In this document: in pieces, positions 31,065 to 40,031 of the stretch
How the letters are laid out: each line of letters starts with the position of its first letter
Numbering within the stretch: position 1 is the stretch's first letter
NCBI RefSeq assembly: GCF_016583575.1
Contig: NZ_NRRG01000001.1
Span: 1-64,000, forward strand
Source of the DNA: Thiocystis violacea
GTDB lineage: Bacteria > Pseudomonadota > Gammaproteobacteria > Chromatiales > Chromatiaceae
Length of the DNA stretch: 64,000 nt
Direction of reading: 5' to 3'
The notes under the pieces: generated by a model
Told to the model about the DNA's origin: nothing
The model's database searches: none
Seen by the model: the letters and a program-made list of their open reading frames with translations, nothing else
Position numbers and translations under genes: made by a program

Positions 31065-34000
31065 GAACAGCGTCCCAACAGGGCGATCAGCGTCTCGGTA
31101 GCGACCGGTTTCAGCAGATGTTCGTCGAACCCGGCCGCGCGGGTCTGTCGCTGGACATCCTCCCGCCCATAGCCGGTGAGGGCGACCAGTCGCGCGTTCC
31201 GTCCCGCATCGCTGTCGCGCAGTCGGCGCGCCACCTCGTAACCGTCCATGCCGGGTAGCCCGATGTCCAGCAGGATCAGATCGGGCCGGATCCGCTCCGC
31301 CAGATCCAGGGCCGCCGGGCCATCGTGCGCCGTGTGGACACGCTGGCCCAGGCAGCGCAGCAGCATGGCGCAGGAATCCGCTACGTCGCGCTGGTCGTCC
31401 ACCACCAGGATGACGAGGACAGGCTCGGATCGGCGCTCGGCGTCCGCGTCCGGGGTCATCGAGTCGCACCGGTCGAGCGGCAGCGACAGGCTGAAGGTGC
31501 TGCCCTCGCCAAGGCCGGGGCTCGCCGCCCGCACCTCGCCGCCGTGCAACTCCACCAGGCCCTTGACGAGCGACAGCCCCAGGCCGAGCCCGCCGTGAGG
31601 ACGCTCGATCGTCTGCTCGCCCTGGGAGAAGGGCGTGAAAACCTCCGACAACAGCGAGGCCGCCATGCCGACGCCCTGGTCGCGCACCTCGACGCGCGCC
31701 GCTTCGTCCAGCGTCTCCAGCGTCAGGAAGACGGTCATGTTCGACCCACTGAATTTGGCTGCGTTGACCAGCAGATTGACGAACACCTGGGTCAGCCGAT
31801 CCAGATCGCCGTCCACCATGACCGGGGTTCGCGGAAGCGCGATCGCGAGCTGTTGGGCCTGGCGGTCGAGCCGTGGGCGCGACTGCTCGACCGCCCGCTC
31901 GACCGCCTGGCGCAGGTCGAAGGGTTGGCGTTGCAGCCTCAGCTTCCCCAGGCTGATGCGCGAAACGTCGAGCAGATCATCCACCAGTCGCGTCAGGTGG
32001 CTGATTTGACGGGTCATTAGGCTGGCCGCCCAGGTCACCCGTTCCGGCGTTGGACTCAGACTCAGGATCTCGGCGGCATGACGGATGGGGGCCAGCGGAT
32101 TGCGCAGCTCGTGTCCCAGCATCGCCAGAAATTCATCCTTGCGCTGGGCCGCCTCGCGCAGGGCCTGCTCGGAGCCTTTCCGCTCGGTGATCTCCTCATG
32201 CGCGATCAGCGCGCCCGGCCGGGCGCCGCTGAGCGGAAAGGCGCGCATCTCGAACCAGCGCGCCTCGGTGGGCGAGTCACAGGGATATTGCAGCTCGAAC
32301 AGAGGCTGTTGTCGGTCAAGCACCGCCTGGATGCCTTGCAGCGAGGCTTGCGCATAGGGATCGCTGGTGTCGCGGATCGCCCGCCGACAGACCGCCAGAT
32401 AGTTCGTCCCTGGCTGACAGCTCCCGTTGCCGCCATTCTGTTTGGCGAAGCGCCGCCAGGCGGCATTGACCAGGGTGATCACCCCCTGATCATCCAGCAC
32501 GGCCAGATGGGCGGTGAGCGCGTCGAGCACATCCTTCATGAGCGCCTTGTTCGCGCGCAGGGCGTCCTCGACCTGCTTCCGCCATTCGATATCGATCAGG
32601 GCACCGAGCTGACGGGCCGACTCCAGCTCTTCCGCGCGCCAGGGCTTGCCGTGCAAAGGGACGATCCGGGTCCAGGCCGCGGCCTCCATCGCCTGGCAGG
32701 GATCGTCGCCCCTGGTCGCCTCTCGCACCGGCTCGCCGCGAAACCAGATCAGCTTGAGCGGCCGAGCGGCATCGAGCGGGAACAGCACCACCCCGGCGGC
32801 GCTCGCGGCCAATTCGGCGGCGCCGTCCAGGTGCTCGCTCGGACAGTCGCTGGCGAAGAGGCCGGAGGGATCGCTCGGCCCCATGACCGTCAACCCGGCG
32901 ACGATGTCGAGAATGCGCTCCGGATCGGGCGTGACGCCGCCGGCGACGATCTCGGTTCCGTCGATCAGCGCCACCCCATCGGCCCCGACCGCGCCCAGCA
33001 GGTCGGACAAGGCCGGTCCGGTCAGCAAGGTCGCCAGCCGCGCCTCCCCGCGCATCGCGTGGATGAGGCGATCGCGGCACGCTTGTCGAGGCGTCTCGTG
33101 GCGCCGGCGCTCGGACGCTTCCGCCAACGCGATCTGGGTGGCCAGATCCCGTCCCATCCAGTCCGCGATCTGGCGCATCTCGCTCGATACCCGACGCGGG
33201 ACGCCATGGTGGCAGGCGATCAGCCCCCAGAGCCGCCCGTCCCGAATGAGCGAGACCGTCAGCGAGGCGCGCACCCCCGGATGGCTCGGATACTCCAGAT
33301 GCGCCGGCGAGACGCCGCGTAACAGGGCGCGGGACAGATCGAGCGGCCGTCCGGCGATCGGATCGAGCTCGGGCAAGAGCGGAGAGGGTTCGGCGTCCAC
33401 GTCGACGATGACGCGCGTCGGATTGATCAGACAAAGCCGGCGCGCCGGGCTCGGGAAGTCCGAGGCCGGGTAGCGCCGGCCGAGATAGGGCTCCAGATCC
33501 TCGCGGCGCGCCTCGGCCACCACCTCGCCGCGCCAATCCTCGTCGAAGCGATAAATCATCACCCGGTCATAGCCGGTCAGGCGTCGGATCAGTGTCGTCG
33601 CGAGGCGCAGCTTGGCCGGCCGCTCAGGCTCGTCATGCACCGCGCCGAAGCCCGACACGGCTTGGGTCAGGATCTCGCTGGCCGAGGACGGATCGGGCGC
33701 AGGCTCCAGTTCCAGCACCGCGAATCCATCGGATTCATGCAGATATCCATTGAATACCCGGTCGCCCAGCGGTTGCCGGCCGATCGAGCAAGGGGCGTGC
33801 GACCGCTCGCGATACTGGATCAGCGCCTGACGAACCGCCTCGGCCAGCGCCGCTCCGAGCACGCTTGCCAGTTCGCATCCCAGCAGTTCGGCCGGCGCGA
33901 TCCCGAGCCGCGCCTCGCAACTGGCGGCGACCTGGATGATCCGCGAGTCCGGACCCTGCAACGCCAGCAGGACGCCATGGGGCTGAATCGCCCCTGGAAT

Positions 34001-34069
34001 AGGAACGGGTTCGGCATCGCACGGGCCAATGTCGAACGGCGGAGCCGAGGGGTTGATGCCAAGTGTCAT
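31061..34069 (-). CDS. Bacteriophytochrome hybrid histidine kinase (PAS-GAF-PHY-PAS-HisKA-HATPase-REC)
   Basis: 1002 residues. The N-terminal biliverdin-type Cys is present (GPCDAEPVPIPG, C17), followed by IQPHG. The GAF has PASDFP (201-206, D204; the family usually has PASDIP) and the conserved ACHHGVPRR (His about 287). The PHY tongue starts as WFRGEP (442-447) but lacks the PRxSF motif that normally pairs with the GAF Asp. Then come a PAS domain (about 505-630), HisKA with H653 (LGHELRNPLAP), HATPase (GLGLGLSLVKG) and a C-terminal receiver (LILLDIGLPGMDG). It is likely a red/far-red sensor in a phototroph, with an unusual signalling tongue. The gene is monocistronic. Confidence 0.92.
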   Translation of the reverse strand: MTLGINPSAPPFDIGPCDAEPVPIPGAIQPHGVLLALQGPDSRIIQVAASCEARLGIAPAELLGCELASVLGAALAEAVRQALIQYRERSHAPCSIGRQPLGDRVFNGYLHESDGFAVLELEPAPDPSSASEILTQAVSGFGAVHDEPERPAKLRLATTLIRRLTGYDRVMIYRFDEDWRGEVVAEARREDLEPYLGRRYPASDFPSPARRLCLINPTRVIVDVDAEPSPLLPELDPIAGRPLDLSRALLRGVSPAHLEYPSHPGVRASLTVSLIRDGRLWGLIACHHGVPRRVSSEMRQIADWMGRDLATQIALAEASERRRHETPRQACRDRLIHAMRGEARLATLLTGPALSDLLGAVGADGVALIDGTEIVAGGVTPDPERILDIVAGLTVMGPSDPSGLFASDCPSEHLDGAAELAASAAGVVLFPLDAARPLKLIWFRGEPVREATRGDDPCQAMEAAAWTRIVPLHGKPWRAEELESARQLGALIDIEWRKQVEDALRANKALMKDVLDALTAHLAVLDDQGVITLVNAAWRRFAKQNGGNGSCQPGTNYLAVCRRAIRDTSDPYAQASLQGIQAVLDRQQPLFELQYPCDSPTEARWFEMRAFPLSGARPGALIAHEEITERKGSEQALREAAQRKDEFLAMLGHELRNPLAPIRHAAEILSLSPTPERVTWAASLMTRQISHLTRLVDDLLDVSRISLGKLRLQRQPFDLRQAVERAVEQSRPRLDRQAQQLAIALPRTPVMVDGDLDRLTQVFVNLLVNAAKFSGSNMTVFLTLETLDEAARVEVRDQGVGMAASLLSEVFTPFSQGEQTIERPHGGLGLGLSLVKGLVELHGGEVRAASPGLGEGSTFSLSLPLDRCDSMTPDADAERRSEPVLVILVVDDQRDVADSCAMLLRCLGQRVHTAHDGPAALDLAERIRPDLILLDIGLPGMDGYEVARRLRDSDAGRNARLVALTGYGREDVQRQTRAAGFDEHLLKPVATETLIALLGRCS

Positions 34070-34140
34070 GCGGATAAGCGCTCACAGGGTTGGTACGACG
34101 GCTGCCTCGTCCGAGTGCCTGATCCTGGGCCTGTTGATCC

Positions 34141-34320
34141 GGTTGAATCTAGAAAGAGCCGTCAGCCGCCAGCGATCCGCCCCCAGCCGAGGCATGGGCG
34201 AGGTGTTCGCGGCTTGCGGGCTTCATCCAATGGGTGAGCCTCGGCCGGTCTCGGTCAATGGTCAAGTGGCTGATTCCCAATAGCTGGAGGCTGGAAGCTG
34301 ACAGCTTTCTAGGTTGAACC
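34141..34320. repeat. Dispersed inverted-repeat element, copy 2 (MITE-like)
   Basis: About 180 bp. The left end GGTTGAATCTAGAAAGAGCC and the right end (reverse complement GGTTCAACCTAGAAAGCTGT) form terminal inverted repeats. The interior matches copy 1 at 1871, including the GGCGAGG / CCTCGGCC hairpin. It lies just upstream of the phytochrome gene start (34069), between it and the EnvZ-type kinase gene. Confidence 0.8.
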
Positions 34321-34467
34321 ATTCCGGTGATGTCGGCTAGGGCCTATTCTGCCGCAAACAGGTCTTGTTTGGGCGCGCATCGGAAACGCCGGGCGGACCT
34401 TGTGCCTTGGCCACCACGACAGGCGGAGCCGCGCATGGCCAAGCATCACGACAGGGGGCTTTAGAAA
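34321..34467. other. Rest of the phytochrome/kinase intergenic region
   Basis: Together with 34070-34140 and the repeat, this makes about 400 bp without a gene. Two short direct repeats of CACGACAG occur near 34418 and 34449. I see no frame with family resemblance. Confidence 0.4.
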
Positions 34468-35943
34468 TCAACCGTCCTCTTCGGGCAGTCGCACCAGGGC
34501 GCGCAATCCGCCCTCCGGCCGATGGCTCAGGCTCAACGAGCCGCCGTGGGCGTGCACGATGGTTCGGGCCACGGAGAGTCCGAGCCCGGTGCCGCCGGTC
34601 TCGCGGTTGCGTGAGGTTTCGAGACGAAAGAACGGCTCGAAGACCTTCTCAAGCTCCGCGTCCGGGATGCCCGGTCCGTCGTCATCGACCTGGATGACCC
34701 GGCCACCATTCTCCTCGCGCAGTTCCACCCGCACCCGGCCGCCATATTTGACGGCGTTGTCGATGAGGTTGGAGAGCGCGCGCTTCAAGGAGATGGGCCG
34801 GCAGCGGCCGATGAGCCGGTCCGGTCCCTCATAGGTGACATCGCCGCCGAGGTCGGCGTGGTCGTCGACCAGGCTCTGCACCAGGGCCGCCAGGTCGGTG
34901 GAGCGGGCGGTCTCGTCGGCGGCCTCGTCGCGCGCGAAGCTGAGCGTGGCCGAGAGGATGGCTTCCATCTCCGCGAGGGTGGCGAGTGTGCGCTCGCGCA
35001 TCTCGGCGTCCTCGATGTACTCGGCCCGCAGTCGCAGTGTCGTGATGGGGGTGCGCAGGTCATGCGAGACGGCCGCCAGGAGGCGCGAGCGGTCCTGGAT
35101 GTGCTTGTGCAGACGCTCCTGCATCAGATTGATCGCGCGGATGGTCTCGCGAACCTCGCGCGGGCCGTGCTCGGGCAGGCGCGGCGGGTCTTCTCCCCGT
35201 CCAATACGATTGGCCGCATCGGCCAGATCCGCCATGGAGCTTGCCGTCTTGCGCGCGATCAAGAGTCCGGTGCCGATCACGGCGACCAATAGCAGTCCCA
35301 AGAGCTGCAGGCTCTTGCCGGCCCAGGGTGGCGGCTGGTCGATGCGGGTGGTGCGGACGTTGACCCAGTGGCCATCGCGCAGGCGCACGCAGATGACGAT
35401 GGCCTTGACGTCGTCCGAGCGGATGTCCTCCCGAAGCTGGCGAGGGTCCATCGGCGCTGGGCGTCTAGGCCCGTCGTGATCGCGAGGGCGGTCATCGATG
35501 GCTCCGTCCGAGCGGACGACTTCAGGCGAAGGGCGCGGCTCGGGCGGCGTCGTTTGGCTATCTTGGTGGTGCGCCTCGATCTCGACGCGCACACGTAAAG
35601 ACTCGCGCTCCTCGATGCCGAGGGCGCTGCGCAGCTTGTGGTGAATCACATGTTCGACGGCATGACGCCAGGGCCAGTTGAGACCGAGCTTCGGCTCGTC
35701 GGTGAGGCTGATCGCGTCCCCGGTGCGCGAGAAGCGCTCGATGATGCGCTCGGTCGCGTCCGCGTCCTGCAACAGCCAGACGAGGGTGGTGACCTCATCG
35801 AGCAGATAGGCCAGGTTGCGCTCCTCGAAACGATCCTTGCGCTCGTCCTGCAGGATGAGGCCGCCACCGAGGATCAACAGCAGGGTCATGGTGACCAGCA
35901 GGGCCAGGATACGACTGGCCAGGGTGTCGAGGCGCCTAGGCAT
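34468..35943 (-). CDS. EnvZ-type sensor histidine kinase
   Basis: 491 residues from ATG 35943 (MPRRLDTLASRILAL). TM1 (about 9-29), a periplasmic loop of about 170 residues rich in Pro/Asp/Arg in its middle, TM2 (about 220-240), HAMP, HisKA with SHDLRTPITTL, and HATPase with DNAVKYGG, DDDGPGIP and GTGLGLSVA. It overlaps the upstream OmpR-type gene by 8 bases and is its partner. The extracellular signal is unknown; the loop has no known sensor fold that I can see. Confidence 0.92.
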   Translation of the reverse strand: MPRRLDTLASRILALLVTMTLLLILGGGLILQDERKDRFEERNLAYLLDEVTTLVWLLQDADATERIIERFSRTGDAISLTDEPKLGLNWPWRHAVEHVIHHKLRSALGIEERESLRVRVEIEAHHQDSQTTPPEPRPSPEVVRSDGAIDDRPRDHDGPRRPAPMDPRQLREDIRSDDVKAIVICVRLRDGHWVNVRTTRIDQPPPWAGKSLQLLGLLLVAVIGTGLLIARKTASSMADLADAANRIGRGEDPPRLPEHGPREVRETIRAINLMQERLHKHIQDRSRLLAAVSHDLRTPITTLRLRAEYIEDAEMRERTLATLAEMEAILSATLSFARDEAADETARSTDLAALVQSLVDDHADLGGDVTYEGPDRLIGRCRPISLKRALSNLIDNAVKYGGRVRVELREENGGRVIQVDDDGPGIPDAELEKVFEPFFRLETSRNRETGGTGLGLSVARTIVHAHGGSLSLSHRPEGGLRALVRLPEEDG

Positions 35944-36667
35944 CGCACCGCTCGACCTTGGGGGCAAAGAGATAGCCGTCGCCGCGGATGGTCTTGATGA
36001 TCTGGGGATCGCGTGACTGGTCGCCGAGCTTGCGTCGCAGACGGCTGACCAGGGTATCGATGGCGCGATCGAAGGCCCTGGCGTCGCGCCCACGGGCCAG
36101 ATCCAGCAACTGGTCGCGGGTGAGCACGCGCCCGGGCCGGGTGACTAGGGCCATCAGCAGCGCGAATTCGGCCGTGCTCAGCGGGACCAGGGTCCGATCC
36201 GGGTCGACCAGTTCACGGGCGTTCGGCCGCAGGGTCCAGCCGAGGAAGCAGAGGCGCTCCGCGATCTCGCCGGAGGGACGCTCCTGGCTCGCGCCGGTGC
36301 GACGCAGCACGGCCTTGACGCGGGCCAGGAGTTCGCGCGGGTTGAAGGGCTTCGCGAGATAGTCGTCCGCGCCCATCTCCAGACCGATGATGCGGTCCGT
36401 GTCCTCGCCCATGGCGGTCAGCATGATCACCGGAAGCGCCGCGTGCGGGCCGGCGCGCAGCTTGCGACAGAGGGTGAGCCCGTCGTCGCCCGGCATCATG
36501 AGGTCGAGGATGATGAGATCGATGGCCGCGTCCGCCAGCAGGCGCCGCATCTCCAAGCCGTTCGCGGCGGTCGTCACGCGGTAGCCGTGGTCGCCCAGAT
36601 AGCGCTGCAAGAGTTGCCGGATCTCGGCATGGTCATCGACGACGAGCAGGTGTGGCGGTTTTTCCAT
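35936..36667 (-). CDS. OmpR-family response regulator
   Basis: 243 residues from ATG 36667 (MEKPPHLLVVDDHAE). The receiver has the phospho-acceptor in LIILDLMMPGDDG and the switch Lys in LAKPF; the winged-helix DNA-binding domain has STAEFALLMALVTRPGRVLTRDQLL and TIRGDGYLF. It is transcribed with the downstream kinase. It is divergent from the DUF4405 gene (36898), and the shared 230-bp region contains GTCACA direct repeats that could be its site. Confidence 0.94.
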   Translation of the reverse strand: MEKPPHLLVVDDHAEIRQLLQRYLGDHGYRVTTAANGLEMRRLLADAAIDLIILDLMMPGDDGLTLCRKLRAGPHAALPVIMLTAMGEDTDRIIGLEMGADDYLAKPFNPRELLARVKAVLRRTGASQERPSGEIAERLCFLGWTLRPNARELVDPDRTLVPLSTAEFALLMALVTRPGRVLTRDQLLDLARGRDARAFDRAIDTLVSRLRRKLGDQSRDPQIIKTIRGDGYLFAPKVERCDA

Positions 36668-36740
36668 GGGTCGCAGTGTAGGGCGTCGCGTCGGGCCAGG
36701 GGTCGGATTTTGGTCACGGACGTTGTCAAGCTGGCGGCTT

Positions 36741-36757
36741 GTCACACACCGTCACAA
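36741..36757. promoter_or_regulatory. GTCACA direct repeat in the divergent promoter region
   Basis: GTCACA at 36741-36746 is repeated at 36751-36756, a 10-bp period, with a weaker TTGTCAAG upstream at 36723. Tandem half-sites near one helical turn are typical of OmpR-family binding. The site lies between the response regulator start (36667, minus) and the DUF4405 gene start (36898, plus). Assignment is by inspection only. Confidence 0.35.
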
Positions 36758-36897
36758 AACCCGCCACTTCTCGGCAAGGAGCGGACACATGGACGCGGTG
36801 AAATAGCCTCCATGGAACGCGGCGGCCAGCTCCCAAGGGACATCGAGCCGCCCCGTCTCCACCAGCGCTTTCAACCGAATCCAGAAAGGCGACTCCA

Positions 36898-37386
36898 ATG
36901 CTCAGTCTGAATACCCGTCAATGGTCGACCCCCGCCGTCATCGCGGCCGGCGTCTTCATGTCCGTCTCCGGCATCTTGATGTTCTTCGGCGTGCACGATC
37001 CCGTGACGCTGGCCCACGAATGGATCGGCCTGGCCTTCGTCGGCTTCGTCGGCTTCCACATCTCGACGCACTGGCGCGGCTTCACTGGTTATTTCTCGCG
37101 GCGCTCGGCGCTCGGAATCATCGCCGTCGTGGCGTTGGCGACGGCATCGCTCATCGGACTGTCGGCCAGTCAAGAGGGCGGCGACATGAAGCATCGGATG
37201 TTTCAGACCTTCGAGCGCGCCCCCTTGACCGCCGTCGCTCCGCTGCTGGACGAGAGCGCCGACCGCTTGGTCGCGAAGCTGCAATCCGGCGGCTTCAAGG
37301 TCGCCAGCACGGCCCAGTCGATCGAGGAGATCGCCTCGCGCAATGGCGCCCGTCCCCCGGAGCTGATGCACCTCCTGTTCGAGTAA
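36898..37386 (+). CDS. DUF4405-type membrane protein
   Basis: 162 residues. Hydrophobic helices at about 12-30, 42-58 and 72-92, with His residues in LAHEWIGLAF and GFHISTHWRGF positioned as in cytochrome b-like DUF4405 proteins, where they may bind heme. The last 60 residues are soluble and end in STAQSIEEIASRNGARPPELMHLLF, which looks like a small helical recognition motif. It is likely regulated by the divergent two-component system. The exact function is unknown. Confidence 0.7.
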   Translation: MLSLNTRQWSTPAVIAAGVFMSVSGILMFFGVHDPVTLAHEWIGLAFVGFVGFHISTHWRGFTGYFSRRSALGIIAVVALATASLIGLSASQEGGDMKHRMFQTFERAPLTAVAPLLDESADRLVAKLQSGGFKVASTAQSIEEIASRNGARPPELMHLLFE

Positions 37387-37469
37387 GACGCTGCCGAGCG
37401 GCCGGTCCGCCACCTGACCGGCCGCCCCTTTTCCGCCGAGGGCAAGGGGGAGGTCGCGCGACGGGCGTG

Positions 37470-37600
37470 TCCGTCGCGCGCCTGGCTGCCGCACCTGTCG
37501 CCGCTGGGGTGGGCGCGCATCAACCTGACCGGCGACTAGGTTTGGCGGCACAATCGGTCGGCCGAGGACGGGCGGTTCCGCTCGCTAGGTACCGGCACAA
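37470..37600 (+). pseudogene. Relic of the C-terminus of a Tn3-family transposase
   Basis: From 37489 the frame reads PHLSPLGWARINLTGD, then TAG at 37537, then VWRHNRSAEDGRFRSL. This matches the well-known end of Tn3-family TnpA (LSPLGWEHINLTGDYVW...), with the Tyr codon changed to a stop. Only the last about 40 codons can be followed; upstream the frame breaks up. It marks an old transposon insertion next to the MFS gene. Confidence 0.65.
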
Positions 37601-37670
37601 AACCTGAGCGTATGATTTTATCCGAAATCCGCGATCACCCTGATTGACCTCAACCCTCCCGGAGCCTGCC

Positions 37671-38975
37671 GTGAGCGTATCCGAACCCGAGTCCGACCCG
37701 CTGGCACGTCAAACCATCCGCCGCCTCACCTGGCGGCTGATTCCTTTTCTGGGGCTGCTGTACATCGTCGCCTACCTCGACCGGATTAACATCAGCTTCG
37801 CGGCACTGCAAATGAATCAGGATCTGGGGTTGAGCGCGGTCGCCTATGGCACCGGCGCCGGGCTGTTCTTCCTTGGCTACGTGCTTTTCGAGATCCCCAG
37901 TAACCTGATCCTGCAACGGATCGGCCCGCGCATCTGGATTGCCCGGATCATGGTGAGCTGGGGGCTGATCTCGACGGCGATGGCCTTGACCCAGGGTGAA
38001 ACGAGCTTCTATGTACTGCGGTTTCTGCTCGGGGTGGCGGAGGCGGGTTTTTTCCCAGGGATCATCCTTTATCTGACCGGCTGGTTTCCGGCGCGGGACC
38101 GGGCGCGCGCCATGGCCCTATTCGCCACCGCGACCGCCCTGGCGGGGGTCATCGGCAGTCCGCTTTCGGGGGCGCTGCTGGAACTGGACGGTGCGTGGGG
38201 CGGACGCGGCTGGCACTGGCTGTTCGTGCTGGAAGGGCTGCCGGCGGTGTTGTTGGGGGTGGTCGTCCTCTTCAAGCTGCCCGACCGCCCCGATCAGGCT
38301 CGCTGGCTACCCCAGGACGAGCGCGACTGGTTGAAACGGACCCTGGAACGCGAGCGGGAAGCGAACTCGGCGCGGCAACGCCAGACCTTGGGCGAGGCGC
38401 TGGGCAGCCTTGATGTGTGGCGGCTGGGGCTGGTCTATTTCTGCATGGTCATAGGGATGTACGGCATTGGGATGTGGCTGCCGCAGATGTTGCGCGTGAT
38501 GACCAGTGCGAGCGATTTCACACTCGGTCTGCTCAACGCCCTGCCATTCCTGGCGGCGGCGCTGGGGATGGTGCTGATCGGCTGGCATTCCGACCGGCGC
38601 GGGGAGCGGCGCTGGCATGTCGCCGGTTCGCTCGCGCTGGCGGCGACCGGGGCGCTGTGGGCGGCAGCGACCCAATCCTTGCCGCTGGCGTTGCTGGCGT
38701 TCTCATTGGCTGCACTCGGGGTGTGGGGCGTGATGGGTCCGTTCTGGGCGCTGGCGACCTCTTTTTTGAGCGGAACGGCTGCGGCGGGCGGGATCGCCTT
38801 GATCAATTCGCTGGGCAATGTCGGGGGCTTTGTCGGGCCGTACCTGATGGGTTGGCTCAAGCAGATGACGGCCAGTTACAGCGCGGGCTTGGTGGCCGTG
38901 GCGGTGATCCTGCTGGCGGGCGGTGCCTTGGTGCTGTCTTCAACGTCCGCGCGCGGTGGTTCCGCGGAGGGTTGA
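37671..38975 (+). CDS. MFS transporter, anion:cation symporter (ACS) type
   Basis: About 434 residues from GTG 37671, preceded by GGAG at proper spacing; an in-frame TTG at 37644 is the alternative. Twelve hydrophobic helices with the ACS/GudP-like signature YLDRINISFAALQMNQDLGLS and the motif FEIPSNLILQRIGPRIWIARIM. Members carry organic anions such as tartrate, galactonate, glucarate or phthalate; the substrate here cannot be read. Its 3' end overlaps the convergent exported-protein gene by 100 bases. Confidence 0.88.
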   Translation: MSVSEPESDPLARQTIRRLTWRLIPFLGLLYIVAYLDRINISFAALQMNQDLGLSAVAYGTGAGLFFLGYVLFEIPSNLILQRIGPRIWIARIMVSWGLISTAMALTQGETSFYVLRFLLGVAEAGFFPGIILYLTGWFPARDRARAMALFATATALAGVIGSPLSGALLELDGAWGGRGWHWLFVLEGLPAVLLGVVVLFKLPDRPDQARWLPQDERDWLKRTLEREREANSARQRQTLGEALGSLDVWRLGLVYFCMVIGMYGIGMWLPQMLRVMTSASDFTLGLLNALPFLAAALGMVLIGWHSDRRGERRWHVAGSLALAATGALWAAATQSLPLALLAFSLAALGVWGVMGPFWALATSFLSGTAAAGGIALINSLGNVGGFVGPYLMGWLKQMTASYSAGLVAVAVILLAGGALVLSSTSARGGSAEG

Positions 38976-39487
38976 TGGGTCATGATCGCGTACATCATGT
39001 CCGGCATCCGATCGGTATCGGTGGAGGCGTCGAATGGCCAGAGCCTGGCGGTGACCGAACGGAACTGCTGGTCGGAGTAGATCACCTCACGAGCGTCAAT
39101 CGTTTGTGCCGTGGGCGTCACACCATTGGAGCGTTCGGGGATCAGGAGCGTGCAGGATGTGCTCGAACGGCACCCGCGAAGCATCAAACCGCGCGGCCCG
39201 TTGGGGGCGGCCTGGAGTGCGCCGCTCTGACTGGCGGCGAGGAGGGCTTGGGCGGCATCCTGAGCGAGTTGGCCGTATCCTTCGAACCGAGCCGGATAGA
39301 TCGCATTGAAGGCGCCGTCGGCAAAGGTGAGGTCATAGAGTTGGCCTTGAACTTCGAGGCCCAACACCGCCGTGATCTCGCCATTCTCCATGGCGAGCGA
39401 GAACGCCTGGGCCGAGGAGGCCACGGCGAGGCACAGAGCCGCCAGGGCTGGACCGAATCCGTGCTGGAGAAGATGTCTGAGATTCAT
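38876..39487 (-). CDS. Exported protein of unknown function, apparently truncated
   Basis: 203 residues from ATG 39487 (MNLRHLLQHGFGPAL), with a signal peptide ending SSAQA. VLGLEVQGQLYDLTFADGAF recalls the first part of exported PEP-CTERM-type proteins, but no PEP-CTERM anchor is present. The last about 33 residues are encoded antisense to the end of the MFS gene and are Pro/Ala/Thr-rich, so the original C-terminus was probably lost when the neighbouring DNA was rearranged (a Tn3 relic lies beyond the MFS gene). Function unknown. Confidence 0.55.
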   Translation of the reverse strand: MNLRHLLQHGFGPALAALCLAVASSAQAFSLAMENGEITAVLGLEVQGQLYDLTFADGAFNAIYPARFEGYGQLAQDAAQALLAASQSGALQAAPNGPRGLMLRGCRSSTSCTLLIPERSNGVTPTAQTIDAREVIYSDQQFRSVTARLWPFDASTDTDRMPDMMYAIMTHQPSAEPPRADVEDSTKAPPASRITATATKPAL

Positions 39488-39593
39488 TCGGCTCTCCAAT
39501 GAGCGCCCTTCGTGACGCGCAACCACCGCGCGCCAGGGCTGGGTTTGATGGGCGCGGGGCCGTCGTCGGATCCGACCCCGGCCGCCCGACGGC

Positions 39594-40031
39594 TCAGTAC
39601 TTCCCTGTCAGCTTCATGATGGCCTTGTGAAGGCTGTGATAGGTCAGTCCTGGCGTCACATACATCACGGCGCAGGTGCCGGTGCGCAGGTTGATACCGG
39701 ACTCCTCGGCGAGGGCTACGGCTTCGGGCGTGTCCTGCGCCATGTGGATCCAGACATCGCGCAGCCCGGCCTGCTTGGCGGCAGCCACCCAGTCGCGCGT
39801 CTCGGACTTGGGCGTCTCGATGATCAGCGCCTCGACCGGTTCCGGCAGGGCGGTCAGGTCCGGATAGGCCGGATCACCGTCGATCTCGGTGGTGCTGGGG
39901 TCGATGGCATGGACGGTCTTCCCGAGCCGCTTGAGTCCACGATAGCTTAGGATCGGGAAGGGCTTGACCGCCGAGCGGCCGACGAGGGCGAAACGCTGGT
40001 GGTCGAAGAAGGTTTCGTAGTTCGAGGGCAT
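39594..40031 (-). CDS. CoA-binding-domain protein, YccU-like
   Basis: 145 residues from ATG 40031 (MPSNYETFFDHQRFALVGRS). Rossmann-type CoA-binding domain with FALVGRS, VHAIDPSTTEIDG, the VEALIIETP strand and a C-terminal GTCAVMYV segment. The family is a single-domain relative of succinyl-CoA synthetase alpha; its role is not defined. It stands alone, minus strand. Confidence 0.82.
   Translation of the reverse strand: MPSNYETFFDHQRFALVGRSAVKPFPILSYRGLKRLGKTVHAIDPSTTEIDGDPAYPDLTALPEPVEALIIETPKSETRDWVAAAKQAGLRDVWIHMAQDTPEAVALAEESGINLRTGTCAVMYVTPGLTYHSLHKAIMKLTGKY

Noticed and set aside
34365..34834. Plus-strand frames over the end of the EnvZ-type kinase
   Set aside because: Antisense shadows of the HATPase-coding region.
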